NCBI GenBank assembly: GCA_002077065.1 | Contig: NAJO01000019.1 | Location: forward strand, 124,001 to 188,000 | Source: Cryoendolithus antarcticus | Lineage: Eukaryota; Ascomycota; Dothideomycetes; Cladosporiales; Cladosporiaceae | Direction of reading: 5' to 3' | DNA: 64,000 bases | Part shown: one piece after another, positions 46,709-56,301 of the stretch | Position numbering within the stretch: position 1 is the first letter of the stretch | Layout of the letters: every line of letters starts with the position of its first letter | The notes under the pieces: generated by a model | What the model was told of the DNA's origin: nothing | The model's input: the letters and a program-made list of their open reading frames with translations, nothing else | Databases searched by the model: none | Position numbers and translations under genes: made by a program

Positions 46709-49280
46709 ATGCCGGTCTGGCCATCCCTAATGCAAGCAGTATTACTTCTCACCTCACAGGTACAGTCAATTTACGGACAGTCCGGTGCTGACATCCTCGC
46801 CTTCGTCGACGCACTGATTGGGACGCTCAACGGCGGCCATGTCTTCCCTGGAGCTAGCCTGCCATTCTCGATGGCGAAAACTGTGGCAGACACGAATGGA
46901 GATGGGTATCAGGGCGGCTTCGCGAGCGACGGGAGCAACATCACTGGCTTCAGCCACATGCACGATTCGGGCACTGGAGGTGTAAGTTCTACCCATTCCC
47001 TATCCGCGCGTGTTGTATCAGAATTGTGAGCACAAGGATGAGAACTTCAGTCTGAACCTGAATCGAAAGATCTGTGAGGGCCAAATATATGTTTTAATTT
47101 CTGACTGTTGCTGTGGCATTTGTATCGCATTCATGGACTTCTGGGAGGCGAACACCAGCTGATCATACCATAGTCTCCATCCCTAGGCAACTTTCCACTG
47201 TTTCCGCAGAGCGGGTGCCCGGACGACGAACTCGACAACTGTCTCTTCACGAAGGTTGATCGGGCTACGCCACGTATCAACGGCACCGTCGAAGCTCATC
47301 CAGGCTACTTCGCTGTTGAGATGGCTTCGAAAGTCCGCACAGAGATGACCGTCAGCAACCACACTGCATTGTATCGATTCACGTTCCCCGAGCAGCCGTC
47401 CGAGCGCAACACTACCCTGAGTCCTCTCATACTAGCCGATCTCACGGATCTGCCTGACTCTCGTATCAATGGCTCAATCTCTGTAGATGAGGGCACAGGC
47501 AGGATCTCTGGCAGCGGCAGCATCAGTCCGAGTTTCGGCATTGGCAGCTATACTGCATACTTCTGCGCTGACTTCTCCGAAGCCAAGGTGCGGGACACAG
47601 GTGTATTCATGAACAAACGTGCTGGTACTGAGCCGAAGAACTTGACTGTCACTGCAGATGGCATCAACATCTCTCCCGAGATCTTGCCCGCAGGAGCTTG
47701 GACTCGCTTCCGCGCCCGAAGGCTGCGAGATCTTAGCAAGGGTGGGAGTCAGCTTCATCAGCGTTGCGCAGGCGTGCTCGTCTGCGGAGAAGGAGATTCC
47801 GTCGTTTGACTTCGATGCGACTCACACAGCCGCACAGAACGCTTAGGTCGATAGCCTTGGCGTGGTATCTGTAAAGCCTGGTGGAGTAAAGGACAGCATC
47901 AAAACCATCTTCTGCTCGGGACTTTACCGTGCCTCGCTCTCTCCTCAGGACTATACTGGACAGAACCCACTATGGAACAGTACAGAGCCCTGTTACGACA
48001 GCTTCTACTGTATCTGGGACTCGTTCCGCTCCATACACTCGCTGATCACTCTGGTCGATCCTGTCAGTCAAGCACGCATGGTCCGCAGCCTCATCGACAT
48101 CTACCGATACGAGGGGTGGCTACCAGACTGTCGGATGAGTCTCTGCAAAGGATTTACCCAAGGTGGTTCGAATGCGGATGTGGTCCTCGCTGAGTCGTAT
48201 CTTAAAGGTATCACGGATGGCATCGACTGGGCGACAGGGTACAAGGCGGTAGCGCAAGACGCCGAAGTCGAGCCTTCGAATTGGGCTGTCGAAGGTCGAG
48301 GCGGTCTTACCAGTTGGAAGAACCTCCACTACACCCCGGCTGATGACTTCGATCCTTACGGCGTTGGTCCGTTCACACGCAGTATCAGCCGAACAGGCGA
48401 GTACGCCTATGACGACTTCTGCATCACCGAGATGGCTCGCGGTCTAGGTAATCAAGCAGACTACGAGAAATATCTGGCGCGCTCAGAGTACTGGCAGAAC
48501 CTCTACCTTGCGTCCCAAACTTCCTACATCAACGCGACAAATACCAACTACACCGGCTTTCTGCAGCCGCGCTTTTCAGATGGCACGTTCGGCTATCAAG
48601 ATCCCATCTTTTGCAGTCCCTTGCTGAATTCCACCTCCTGCTACCTCAAGCCTAATGGTCACGAGACATACGAAGGCTCTGCTTGGCTGTACACTTTCTT
48701 CGCGCCACACGACACTGCGACTCTCATCGGTCTCCTTGGTGGGCCAGACACTTTCGTCAAGCGGCTCGACTACTTCCACACCAGCGGCTTGCTCTACATA
48801 GGCGATGAGCAAGGCTTCCTCAACGTCTTCCTGTACCACTATGCTGGCCGTCCCGGCAAGAGCGCAGAGCGAGCACACTACTACATTCCGTCTCAGTTCA
48901 ACGACACCCTTGCCGGGATCCCAGGGAATGACGACAGCGGTGCAATGGGCTCTTTTGCTGCGCTGACCATGATGGGGATTTTCCCTGCGGCTGGACAGGA
49001 CGTGTGCTTTGTCACGCCGCCGTTCTTCGAAGAGGTGAGTGTGCGGAACAAGGTTACTGGGAAGACTGCGGTGATCCGGAACGTCGGGTTTGATCCGAGC
49101 TACCAGGCGATATATATTCAGAGTGCTACATGGGACGGGGCGGAGTACACCAAGAATTGGATTGGACATGACTTCTTCAGAGATGGTGGGGTCCTCGAGT
49201 TGACGCTGGGGAAGAATGAGAGTGCTTGGGGGACGAGGGAGCAAGACTTGCCGCCGAGCGCGTCGACACGAGGCTATTGA
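46709..49280 (+). pseudogene. GH92 alpha-1,2-mannosidase, frameshifted and with a stop
   Basis: Exon 1 (46709-46981) has a signal peptide (MPVWPSLMQAVLLLTSQV) and the GH92 start VDALIGTLNGGHVFPGASLPF...GFSHMHDSGTGG; GTAAGT...CATAG splicing leads to exon 2 from 47174 with SPSLGNFPLFPQ. The frame then changes by +1 near 47718-47730: the conserved text ARVGVSFISVAQACSSAEKE is in the next frame. In that frame a TAG at 47844-47846 falls where the family usually has Trp (AAQNA-stop-VDSLG). From 47847 to 49280 the frame is intact, with YCIWDSFRSIHSL and the catalytic-region block GNDDSGAMGSF. GH92 enzymes trim alpha-mannosides outside the cell. Two lesions in otherwise well-kept sequence suggest recent inactivation, or assembly errors. 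Confidence 0.85.
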
Positions 49281-49801
49281 GAAGATTGCCATCTCGTTGC
49301 GCAAAGGAACGTACAGTGATGAGGAGAGTATGCTATATAGCATGCAGCAGGTGGACACTCAGCTGCCAAACAACGATGTTTTGGGCGTTCCTGCCCCGCC
49401 CCTGTTCGTCTGAATGTACTGAAAGTGATGTCCATGTCCTCCAGGGACTTGCTCGAGTCAATTCGCCAACATGGCGATGTCAACGATGCTCTTCCATGAG
49501 ACGCCAGAGCTACGAAATGAGGCTCGCATCGAAGGAGGATGTCTACTACCGGGCCGGGTGAGTCTCAGTTTCCCTTGCACGTGTTTGCCCTTTAATCCCG
49601 GCTTCACCCGTCGGAAGTGAGGTCCGAGCGCATCCTCAGCGACATGTTTTTGTGTTGTGCTATACACTGACGCCGCATCTTCGCCTTCTACCTTCCTCTG
49701 ACTCCATTGCATAGACATCTCCCCTCACAGACCAGTCCTACGACCAGCCGACACCTCAATACAGCTTCTGGAACAGCTTCAATCCTCGCAACCTCTTCAC
49801 A
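49281..49801. promoter_or_regulatory. Intergenic with VDAC promoter, about 520 bases
   Basis: Gap upstream of the porin gene on the same strand. The last 100 bases are rich in C, T and A without a TATA box I trust. No gene seen. Confidence 0.45.
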
Positions 49802-51138
49802 ATGGCTTCCCCCTTCTCCTCAGATATCCCCAAGCCTTTTGGCACCACCGAAAAGGTCGTTAAGGACGTCAATCGTGCTTTCGCCCTACCTGTGCCAGCT
49901 TTTGGCGATCTCAGCAAAGCTGCCAACGACGTGGGTGTATCTTGAAGAGAGAGAAGGTGAAAGAGCTGGAAGTGCTGACCAGCGCATAGCTCATCAACAA
50001 GGACTTCTACCACACCGCGCAGGGTCAGCAGCAGCCATTAAAGCTTAGGAGGACATATGACTGACAAGGGAGTGCAGCTACGCTCGATGTCAAGCTCAAG
50101 GCACCCAATGGCACCAACGTCAACGTCAAGGGCAAGCAGGGCTTCGATGGTGTGACGAATGGATCAGTGCGTACTCGCCTACCCTTCCGCACTCCTTGAA
50201 CAGCACTAACAAGACCACCAGATTGAGGGCAAACACGTCCTCAAGCCCCAGGGTACGCGCACCCCTCCCCCAGGCTTCATAAAGCTCATGCAAACATTTA
50301 CCTCCCTCCCTGCACCCTATCGCACGCATCTCTATCTCTTCCTTACTGCTATGCCCTCGCAAAACGCAAGAGCTCCTACAAAACACAGAGCTGGTCTGAT
50401 CTGTAAACACCCCACAGGCGTCACCGTCACCCAACTGTGGACCACCGCTTCCCTCCTAGACACCAAGATCGAGCTCGCAGACGTCGCCAACACGGGCGTC
50501 AAAGTCGACTTGCAGAACTTGTGGAACCCGAGCAAGCCCAACTCGGCAGCCCAGAAGCTGAACCTGGCGTTCAAGAACCCCAGCATCCACTCGCGCGCGT
50601 TCATCAACTACGGTCTCGCCAATGGCAACCTCGATGCCGTCGTTGATGTGACCGCCGGCCATGAAGGCTTCCTCGTCGGTGGTGAGGCAGGCTACGACGT
50701 CCAGAAGGCTGCTGTCACGCGCTACTCGCTCGGTCTCGGATACCAGACTCCCGCTTTCACTGCTTCCATCGTCGGCACGCAGAACTTGTCCGTCATTGCT
50801 GCTTCGTACTACCAGAAGGTGAACAGCGCCGTTGAGGTCGGCACAAAAGCTGCCTACGATGTGCAAGGTGGCAAGCCGGCTGGTCTTGAGCTAGCGTCGA
50901 AGTACAAGCTCGACCCTCTGAGCTTCGCAAAGGTGCGTCTTCCCGTACGTGTGTGCCACGCGTGAACTCCTTACTAACGACTTTCCAGGTCAAGATCAAC
51001 GACCGCGGTATTGCGGCTCTGGCCTACAGCACCAAGCTCAACGCCGGCACCACGCTCGGTCTCGGCCTCTCGCTCGACACTGCTAAGCTCAACGAGGCGG
51101 GCCACAAGATCGGCACCTCGTTAACATTCGAGGGTTAG
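49802..51138 (+). CDS. por1: Mitochondrial outer membrane porin (VDAC)
   Basis: Six exons: 49802-49930, 49990-50023, 50078-50166, 50222-50252, 50418-50932 and 50989-51138; 315 residues, phases consistent. The last intron has a perfect TACTAAC-like branch site (50971-50979). Blocks PVPAFGDLSKAANDLINKDFYHT, LDVKLKAPNG, NVKGKQG, VTVTQLWTTASLLDTKIEL and the closing LNEAGHKIGTSLTFEG define fungal VDAC, a 19-strand beta barrel that passes metabolites across the outer membrane. Typical members have about 283 residues and begin at the equivalent of AVPAFGDL; here about 30 extra residues (MASPFSSDIPKPFGTTEKVV...) precede it in the same exon with no ATG nearer. Confidence 0.95.
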
Positions 51139-51553
51139 AGTGTGTATAGTATAGAGTGGATCGTGTAGGAGGCTGTACAGTAGTGGCAGACATAGACTCG
51201 TGAAGATGGGAGTAAGCATCGCATTTGTACCTGCGTTCGCATGTGCTGGTGTGCATACCTAGCTCGTATCCTAGACCCGCGTCACGTACCCTAGTCACCC
51301 ATTAGATCTTTCTCATGCTCTGCAATCGAAACGTTCGCAATAGCGTATCTGTAACCCATGCTTGTGTGGGTGTGATCATGTGTCCCTGACTGTCGTTACG
51401 CTCCCAGTCGCGTTTCAGGGCTGCAAACTTTGGTGACATCATCTATGGGAATGCCAAACGGCGGTCATTCGATCCATGAAAACGCCATCTTTCGTCTCCG
51501 TCCATCGTCCCTTCACACAATACGGCCAATGCCAATCACAGCGCTAGAGGAGC
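51139..51553. other. Intergenic, about 415 bases
   Basis: Between VDAC and the J-protein gene, same strand. Holds a terminator and a promoter. Nothing else recognised. Confidence 0.45.
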
Positions 51554-52471
51554 ATGCTCTGTGCGCCGTGTTGGCGGCGAGCCCTCCAGAAACGCGCTCT
51601 CGAGACCTACATAGCCCCAAGCGCAAGCCGATCGTCTATCGGACTAAGTACGAACACAACACCATGGAGACACGGCAAAGGCCCATTTCTGAAGCTACGT
51701 GCCCATGATCCAGCCCCGGGAGCCTCGAGAAGGCCATTCCACTCCTCCCGCCGGCTCAGCGCTGATCCAGATGCCCTTCCCAATCATTACGCGACTCTTG
51801 ACCTCTCCATTACAGCGACTACGAGCGAGATCAAGAAGCAGTTCTACAAGCTCTCCAAGTCCTATCATCCTGACCTCCACCCCGAGAAACCGAATGCCAA
51901 AACTCGCTTTCTAGCAATCAGCGAAGCCTACACGGTTCTGTCCTCGCCCACGAAGCGGCCTCAATACGATCGTAACTTCCTCCGCGCCACTGGTCCACAG
52001 ACAACTTCACCTGCAACAGGCTCCCCCGGCGGCCGCCCCGCCTCCGGTCTAAGTAAACGCCGCTCCACCTTCCGCGGCCCACCGCCCTCCTTCCATCGCT
52101 CTGGAGGCTGGGGTAGCCACACCCAGAAACGGGCTGAGGCGGCCAGTCAGCCCTCGCACTCCCATCCCGCTGCTTCTATGGCGCCGGGGACTGGCCCCGG
52201 GAGCACGGCGGCGGGACATGGGGTGCCGCATTTCGATCACGAGCAGCATACGAGCACACACTCTACGATCGAGAGGACGCGGCACCAGGCGCGGAGGCAG
52301 AAGTTTGAGCGGCGGATGGAGCAGGCGCAGGAGGATGTACAGGGCGGGAGCTCGGCGTTGGTGAATTTCTTGCTGGTTGGGGGGATTTTGGGCGTGGTGT
52401 TTGCTGTGCCTGCTGTGTTTTTTAGTGGTGGGAGGGAGAGTGGGAGTGGAAAGAAGAGGGGAGATGGGTGA
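51554..52471 (+). CDS. Mitochondrial DnaJ-domain protein, membrane-anchored
   Basis: One exon, 305 residues, ATG 51554 (MLCAPCWRRALQKR). The first 70 residues are an Arg-rich presequence ending RPFHSSRRLSA, a typical fungal cleavage region. The J domain (about 77-145) reads NHYATLDLSITATTSEIKKQFYKLSKSYHPDLHPE with the HPD tripeptide, then YTVLSSPTKRPQYDR. A Gly/Ser/Pro and His-rich middle leads to a helix (ARRQKFERRMEQAQED) and one transmembrane segment near the end (ALVNFLLVGGILGVVFAVPAVFF), followed by a basic tail. It should recruit Hsp70 at a mitochondrial membrane; the client is unknown. Confidence 0.9.
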   Translation: MLCAPCWRRALQKRALETYIAPSASRSSIGLSTNTTPWRHGKGPFLKLRAHDPAPGASRRPFHSSRRLSADPDALPNHYATLDLSITATTSEIKKQFYKLSKSYHPDLHPEKPNAKTRFLAISEAYTVLSSPTKRPQYDRNFLRATGPQTTSPATGSPGGRPASGLSKRRSTFRGPPPSFHRSGGWGSHTQKRAEAASQPSHSHPAASMAPGTGPGSTAAGHGVPHFDHEQHTSTHSTIERTRHQARRQKFERRMEQAQEDVQGGSSALVNFLLVGGILGVVFAVPAVFFSGGRESGSGKKRGDG

Positions 52472-53085
52472 GATGTGAGCCGATCTACGTTAGGAGTGCT
52501 GTACACACTCGGCCTGGCAGGGTCCGCACATCTGTGAATTGCTCGTATACTCGGGTGGAGAATGCCCAGTGACTTCCATCTCACTTGAGTTCGGCGATCA
52601 CGCAGAGAAACGCACTGGATACCTCACTCCGAAGCGACGCTGTGATCGGCTGCTTTTGAGCATAGCGGGACCTGATGCCCAATTGACTCGTCCTCGTCAT
52701 TCCTGTGGGTCTCCTGGATAGTCATATGGACTCTGCTCAGACGTCTTCGAACATTCGCGCAGACTAAGTGGCTGACCACGGCTCCTGCAAGTCTGCACAA
52801 GCTTGCGGGGTGGCCAGGTGGCATGTCTGCTGCATCGCCCACTGCGGTCACTTGCTAGCAGCGCCGGTCAGCTCTTTCGGACCAGCGAGTATCCTAGCGA
52901 TATGGTGCACTGTCTCCAGTGCCTTAAGCTCTGCGAAGAGATTGAGGCTTGCTCCACGCTGCATGTATGTTCGATAAGCTTCAATATCTCGCGGTCGGAC
53001 ACATGAGTCCATGCTGTGGCAACGGCAGACAGCGCAGTGTCTACGAGCGCAGTCAATCCCAGTAGTCGCATGAGATACATCAATA
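52472..53085. other. Convergent intergenic gap, about 610 bases
   Basis: Tail-to-tail between the J-protein and TRAPPC13 genes. Nothing recognised. Confidence 0.45.
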
Positions 53086-54012
53086 TCAGCCCTTACTGTT
53101 CAGCCATCCAGTCGTCAAACTTCCCCTCTCCCCCATAGCACTCCGCCACTCAATATTGAGCTGCGCCAGCGTTCTCTTCCCATTTTCCCCAATCTCTCCT
53201 TCCCTCACAATGAACATGACCTGTTCCACATCCATCGGCTTCAACACTATGCCCTGCTCAGCGCCCACTGCCCTTACTTCTAGCCCCTCATCCTCCCTCA
53301 ACCACACTTTCTCAATAACCACACTCGCTTCCCCTACATTCTCCAATTGAGCCTCCAGCGACCAGGAGCGAGGTGACTCCTTGCTCCGTTGCGGTGAGGA
53401 CGTGACTTTACTCCGCACAGCGACCAGATTCTGCGCGATAAATTGGTACAATTTCCTGAACGTCCTGGCTCGACCGCCACTAGCGCCTCCCTGCTCGTCG
53501 AGGGTGGTCTCGGTGTAAGTCACTGTGATGGAGAGGACGTGAGTTCCTTCTTCCTTGAGCGGCTGGCGGACTGTACGTTGGAGTGTGGCTCCGGGCTGTA
53601 ATCCAGTGGACGCAGACTCACTGTCATAGTCCGAGAGCTCGAGCGCGATGCCACTTTGATTGGATGGAGTTTGTAGCTCAGCGGTGATCCGCACACCGCT
53701 GACTGATTTGGTCGAGTCCGATGTGAGCTCGTTGTTGGCACAGAGCGTACATGCGAACGTCTCGCCTACATAGGCTGCACCGAAGGCCGAGGGGAGTGTC
53801 AGGAGAGGTGCGAGCGGGAACGAAGAGTCATCATTCGCCGCTGGGTGAGCCAAAGAGGCCGATGGGGAGATGTCTAGGCCGTTGTCGAAGGAGGTCTTGG
53901 GGAGGGGAGTCTGAGTTGCTAGAGCAGGCCGTGAGAGGCGAAGGACCTTGATGCTGACCGAGTGGGGTGTACTGAGCTGGTTGGACAAGACGGTGCGCTG
54001 GTATTGTGCCAT
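53086..54012 (-). CDS. TRAPPC13-like protein (DUF974)
   Basis: One exon, 308 residues from ATG 54012 (MAQYQRTVLSNQLSTPHSVSIKVLRLSRP); the frame is open upstream to about 54078 but without another ATG. The block LPSAFGAAYVGETFACTLCANNE is the family signature, followed by GVRITAELQTPS, then GTHVLSITVTYTE and FRKLYQFIAQNLVAVRSK, and a second beta domain with LEAQLENVGEASVVIEKV. It ends with WRSAMGERGSLTTGWL. TRAPPC13 belongs to metazoan TRAPPIII and fungal TRAPP forms, acting in Golgi and autophagy traffic. Shortened relative to animal proteins (about 417 residues), as in other fungi. Confidence 0.92.
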   Translation of the reverse strand: MAQYQRTVLSNQLSTPHSVSIKVLRLSRPALATQTPLPKTSFDNGLDISPSASLAHPAANDDSSFPLAPLLTLPSAFGAAYVGETFACTLCANNELTSDSTKSVSGVRITAELQTPSNQSGIALELSDYDSESASTGLQPGATLQRTVRQPLKEEGTHVLSITVTYTETTLDEQGGASGGRARTFRKLYQFIAQNLVAVRSKVTSSPQRSKESPRSWSLEAQLENVGEASVVIEKVWLREDEGLEVRAVGAEQGIVLKPMDVEQVMFIVREGEIGENGKRTLAQLNIEWRSAMGERGSLTTGWLNSKG

Positions 54013-54443
54013 GGTTGCGGGTTGGTCTAGAGCTAGGTGCTCGCGTTTAGCCAGATGGGGACGCGGCAATCCAGGCAAAGATGTTCGGGATTCTGTAGGG
54101 GTGATGAACGATTGCTACCTGTCACCGAACTGGAGACTAGACAGTAACCTAGTTCATGACTGCGAACGTGACCATCATTCATACCGAGTACTTGGCCTGA
54201 CTTCTCGGGAGCGAGCTACGAGGAGCGTGTTCCATGTCTGCCGCTCTTCCAGCTGTTGTCATGAAATCAGAGCAGTACACCCTGGGCAGGGTGTGTAGTA
54301 TCAGTGCAGCGTCTTGGAGGCAGCTCGTCAGACCGCTCAAGTGACATGAAGAGATGCAGTTGACCATGTGATAGGTCGACACTGAGCGACGGATCGCAGT
54401 GTGGCAGTATTATATATATTATTAGATTTTGACGATTGATCAT
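54013..54443. other. Intergenic, about 430 bases, before tRNA-Phe
   Basis: Lies between the divergent TRAPPC13 start and the tRNA gene. A run TATTATATATATTATTAGATTTTG at about 54408-54431 is AT-rich just upstream of the tRNA, a common place for TFIIIB binding. No gene seen. Confidence 0.5.
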
Positions 54444-54544
54444 GTCGCTTTAGCTCACATGGGAGAGCGCCAGACTGAAGTTCACTTCGGTTTAGCATAC
54501 TGTGCGGTATCTGGAGGTACTGTGTTCGATCCACAGAAGCGACA
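54444..54544 (+). tRNA. trnF-GAA: tRNA-Phe (GAA) with a 28-base intron
   Basis: The acceptor arm GTCGCTT (54444-54450) pairs perfectly with AAGCGAC (54537-54543), discriminator A at 54544. D-stem GCTC/GAGC, anticodon stem CCAGA (54470-54474) with TCTGG (54510-54514), loop CT-GAA-G, variable loop AGGTA, T-arm CTGTG-TTCGATC-CACAG. The intron is 54481-54508, directly after position 37, the canonical place; it starts TTCACTTC, giving TTC triplets able to pair with the GAA anticodon as in other pre-tRNA-Phe. Box B is the TTCGATC arm. Mature length is 73 bases before CCA addition. Confidence 0.95.
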
Positions 54545-54836
54545 TTAGCTTCTGCCAGCCATTAGACTGGTACGAAAATGTTTTTGCCATTTTGTGACAG
54601 TCCATGAAGTGTTGTAGTGCTGGTCACGTTGCTCCCAGCGCACGGCACGCAAAGTTCTGTGAGACAGTGGCAAAGCTAGCTGCTCTGATTCTATCATTCA
54701 GCAGCTGTACAGTCGTACAGATGCATTCCGTCATGAGGGCAATACGACGGCAATTCAGGTTGATGTCTGGACGCAGGTACCTGTTCAATATGGCAGGGCA
54801 CTTCAAGCGACACTTTGCGACATCACTTTTGTCGTA

Positions 54837-55674
54837 TCATGCAGCACTATCGATCTTTTCCGCAGTATCCGCGACGGCAGCAGCAGTATCCGCAACCTCC
54901 TTCTCCCCTCCCTCCGCTCCAGCACCAGCCTCAGCATCAGCCTTCTCCTCCGCCTTCTTGACTCCCTCAGCCCCAGCATCACCACCCAGCGTCTTCACCA
55001 ACTTTTTGACAACCTCCACCGTAGCCGCCGGTCCCCCAGCTTCAGCAGCCAGAACCTTACCCTCCTTGTCCACCACGAAGACACCTCTCGTCGTGCCTGA
55101 GGGAGATTTTTTGAGGCCAATAGCTTGGATAAGCGTTGCTTTCGGATCGCAGAGAAGTTTATACTTGATATTCTGCTTTGTTGCGAAGGTGGTGTTGGAT
55201 TTTGGGCTATCTGTTGAGAGGCCGTAGATGACCAGGCCGGTAGCTGTGAGCTCGTCGTAGGCGTCGCGGAAGAGCTGGACTTGAGTTGTGCCTGGAAAAT
55301 ATCGATTAGCATGCATGTAGACCAACAGCGCCGCGAGATCGAGTCCGTCACTCACAACCTGGCGTGCTTGCTTTCGGGTACGTGAACAGCACTACGCCGG
55401 ACTTGCTACTTTGCGCAAGCTTCGACAACGTAGTCTTCTCGCCATCGTGCGTCTCGACTTCGCCGCCGAAGCCTTCGAGCTCGATGCTATCGCCCTCCTT
55501 CGGTGGACCGGCTTTCGTAGATTTCGCTATGGGAGCAGGCGCATCCTCTTTCGCAGCTGCGGTCTCTGCTACTGGCGCCTCAGCATCTTTTACTGCCTTC
55601 TTCGGCGCCGCCTTCTTCTTCGCTGGCGCTTCTGCTGGTGCTGCAGGAGCAGGTCTTTTCCGCAGTTCGACCAT
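54837..55674 (-). CDS. dot5: Dot5/BCP-type peroxiredoxin with atypical active site
   Basis: Exons 55674-55356 and 55291-54837 (GTGAGT...TCCAG, phase 1), 257 residues. An ATG four codons upstream (55686) is also possible. The N-terminal 60 residues are Ala/Pro/Lys-rich with KKKAAPKKAVK, a likely nuclear signal as in yeast Dot5. The AhpC/TSA fold follows: GVVLFTYPKASTPGC with the peroxidatic Cys, then IYGLSTDSPKSN, KYKLLCDPKATLIQAIGL and TTRGVFVVDKEGKV. The intron splits the active-site Cys codon. Most BCP proteins read CTxQAC with a resolving Cys five residues on; here it is CTTQVQ. The C-terminus is an Ala/Glu-rich tail. It reduces peroxides, presumably in the nucleus. Confidence 0.92.
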
Positions 55675-56301
55675 TGTGATATGCAATCACTCTTAGACTT
55701 GGGAAAGCGAAGTATTGAGACGAAATGGTCTCGATATGGAGTATACAAATCTGCAACGTGCCTTCTTTACCTTACAAAGTCTGCAAAGTCGCAACTTGCA
55801 CAATCGCATGTTTGTACCTGGTTGACCAGACCACAGCCGCTAATAAAGCTGCCCCGCTCGCGTCCCCACACGCTGGAACGCCACGGCTGAAGATCGACCC
55901 CGGTGCCTGCCAAGAATTGTTGGTAGTCCTCGATCCAGTCGCCGTTTCTGGACTCGACCATCTGTCTTCAGTTCTCGACTTCAATTCTCGACCTCAGCAT
56001 AAGATTGCGTCGCTAAACGCAGTCCCTAGTGCACGATGCACGCAGTCTTCCGTTGTCTGTTGTACAGTGAACAGCAGCCGCGCGAGACATTCCGTATCGC
56101 GGCGATCCATGAAGCCCGCGACACTGCGCAGTCCTGGCTCCGTGGGGGTGCTGCGTGTCCACGCGGCACTAAGGACCGTCATTGTAGCATCGTGACTCAT
56201 GCCCGCAGGTGACATGTGGCAACGTGCACGCAGGTGAGCGATTTCGCTGTTATGAGACCGAATCGGCGGGTCGATGTCGATGCACCCCGGGAGATCTCCT
56301 C
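55675..56301. other. Intergenic, about 630 bases
   Basis: Between the dot5 start and the 3' end of the PLC-like gene, both minus strand. Contains the dot5 promoter. Nothing else recognised. Confidence 0.45.

Noticed and set aside
47658..47846. Separate small gene inside the GH92 locus
   Set aside because: Its text (VGVSFISVAQACSSAEKE) is GH92 sequence in a shifted frame, so it is part of the broken mannosidase.
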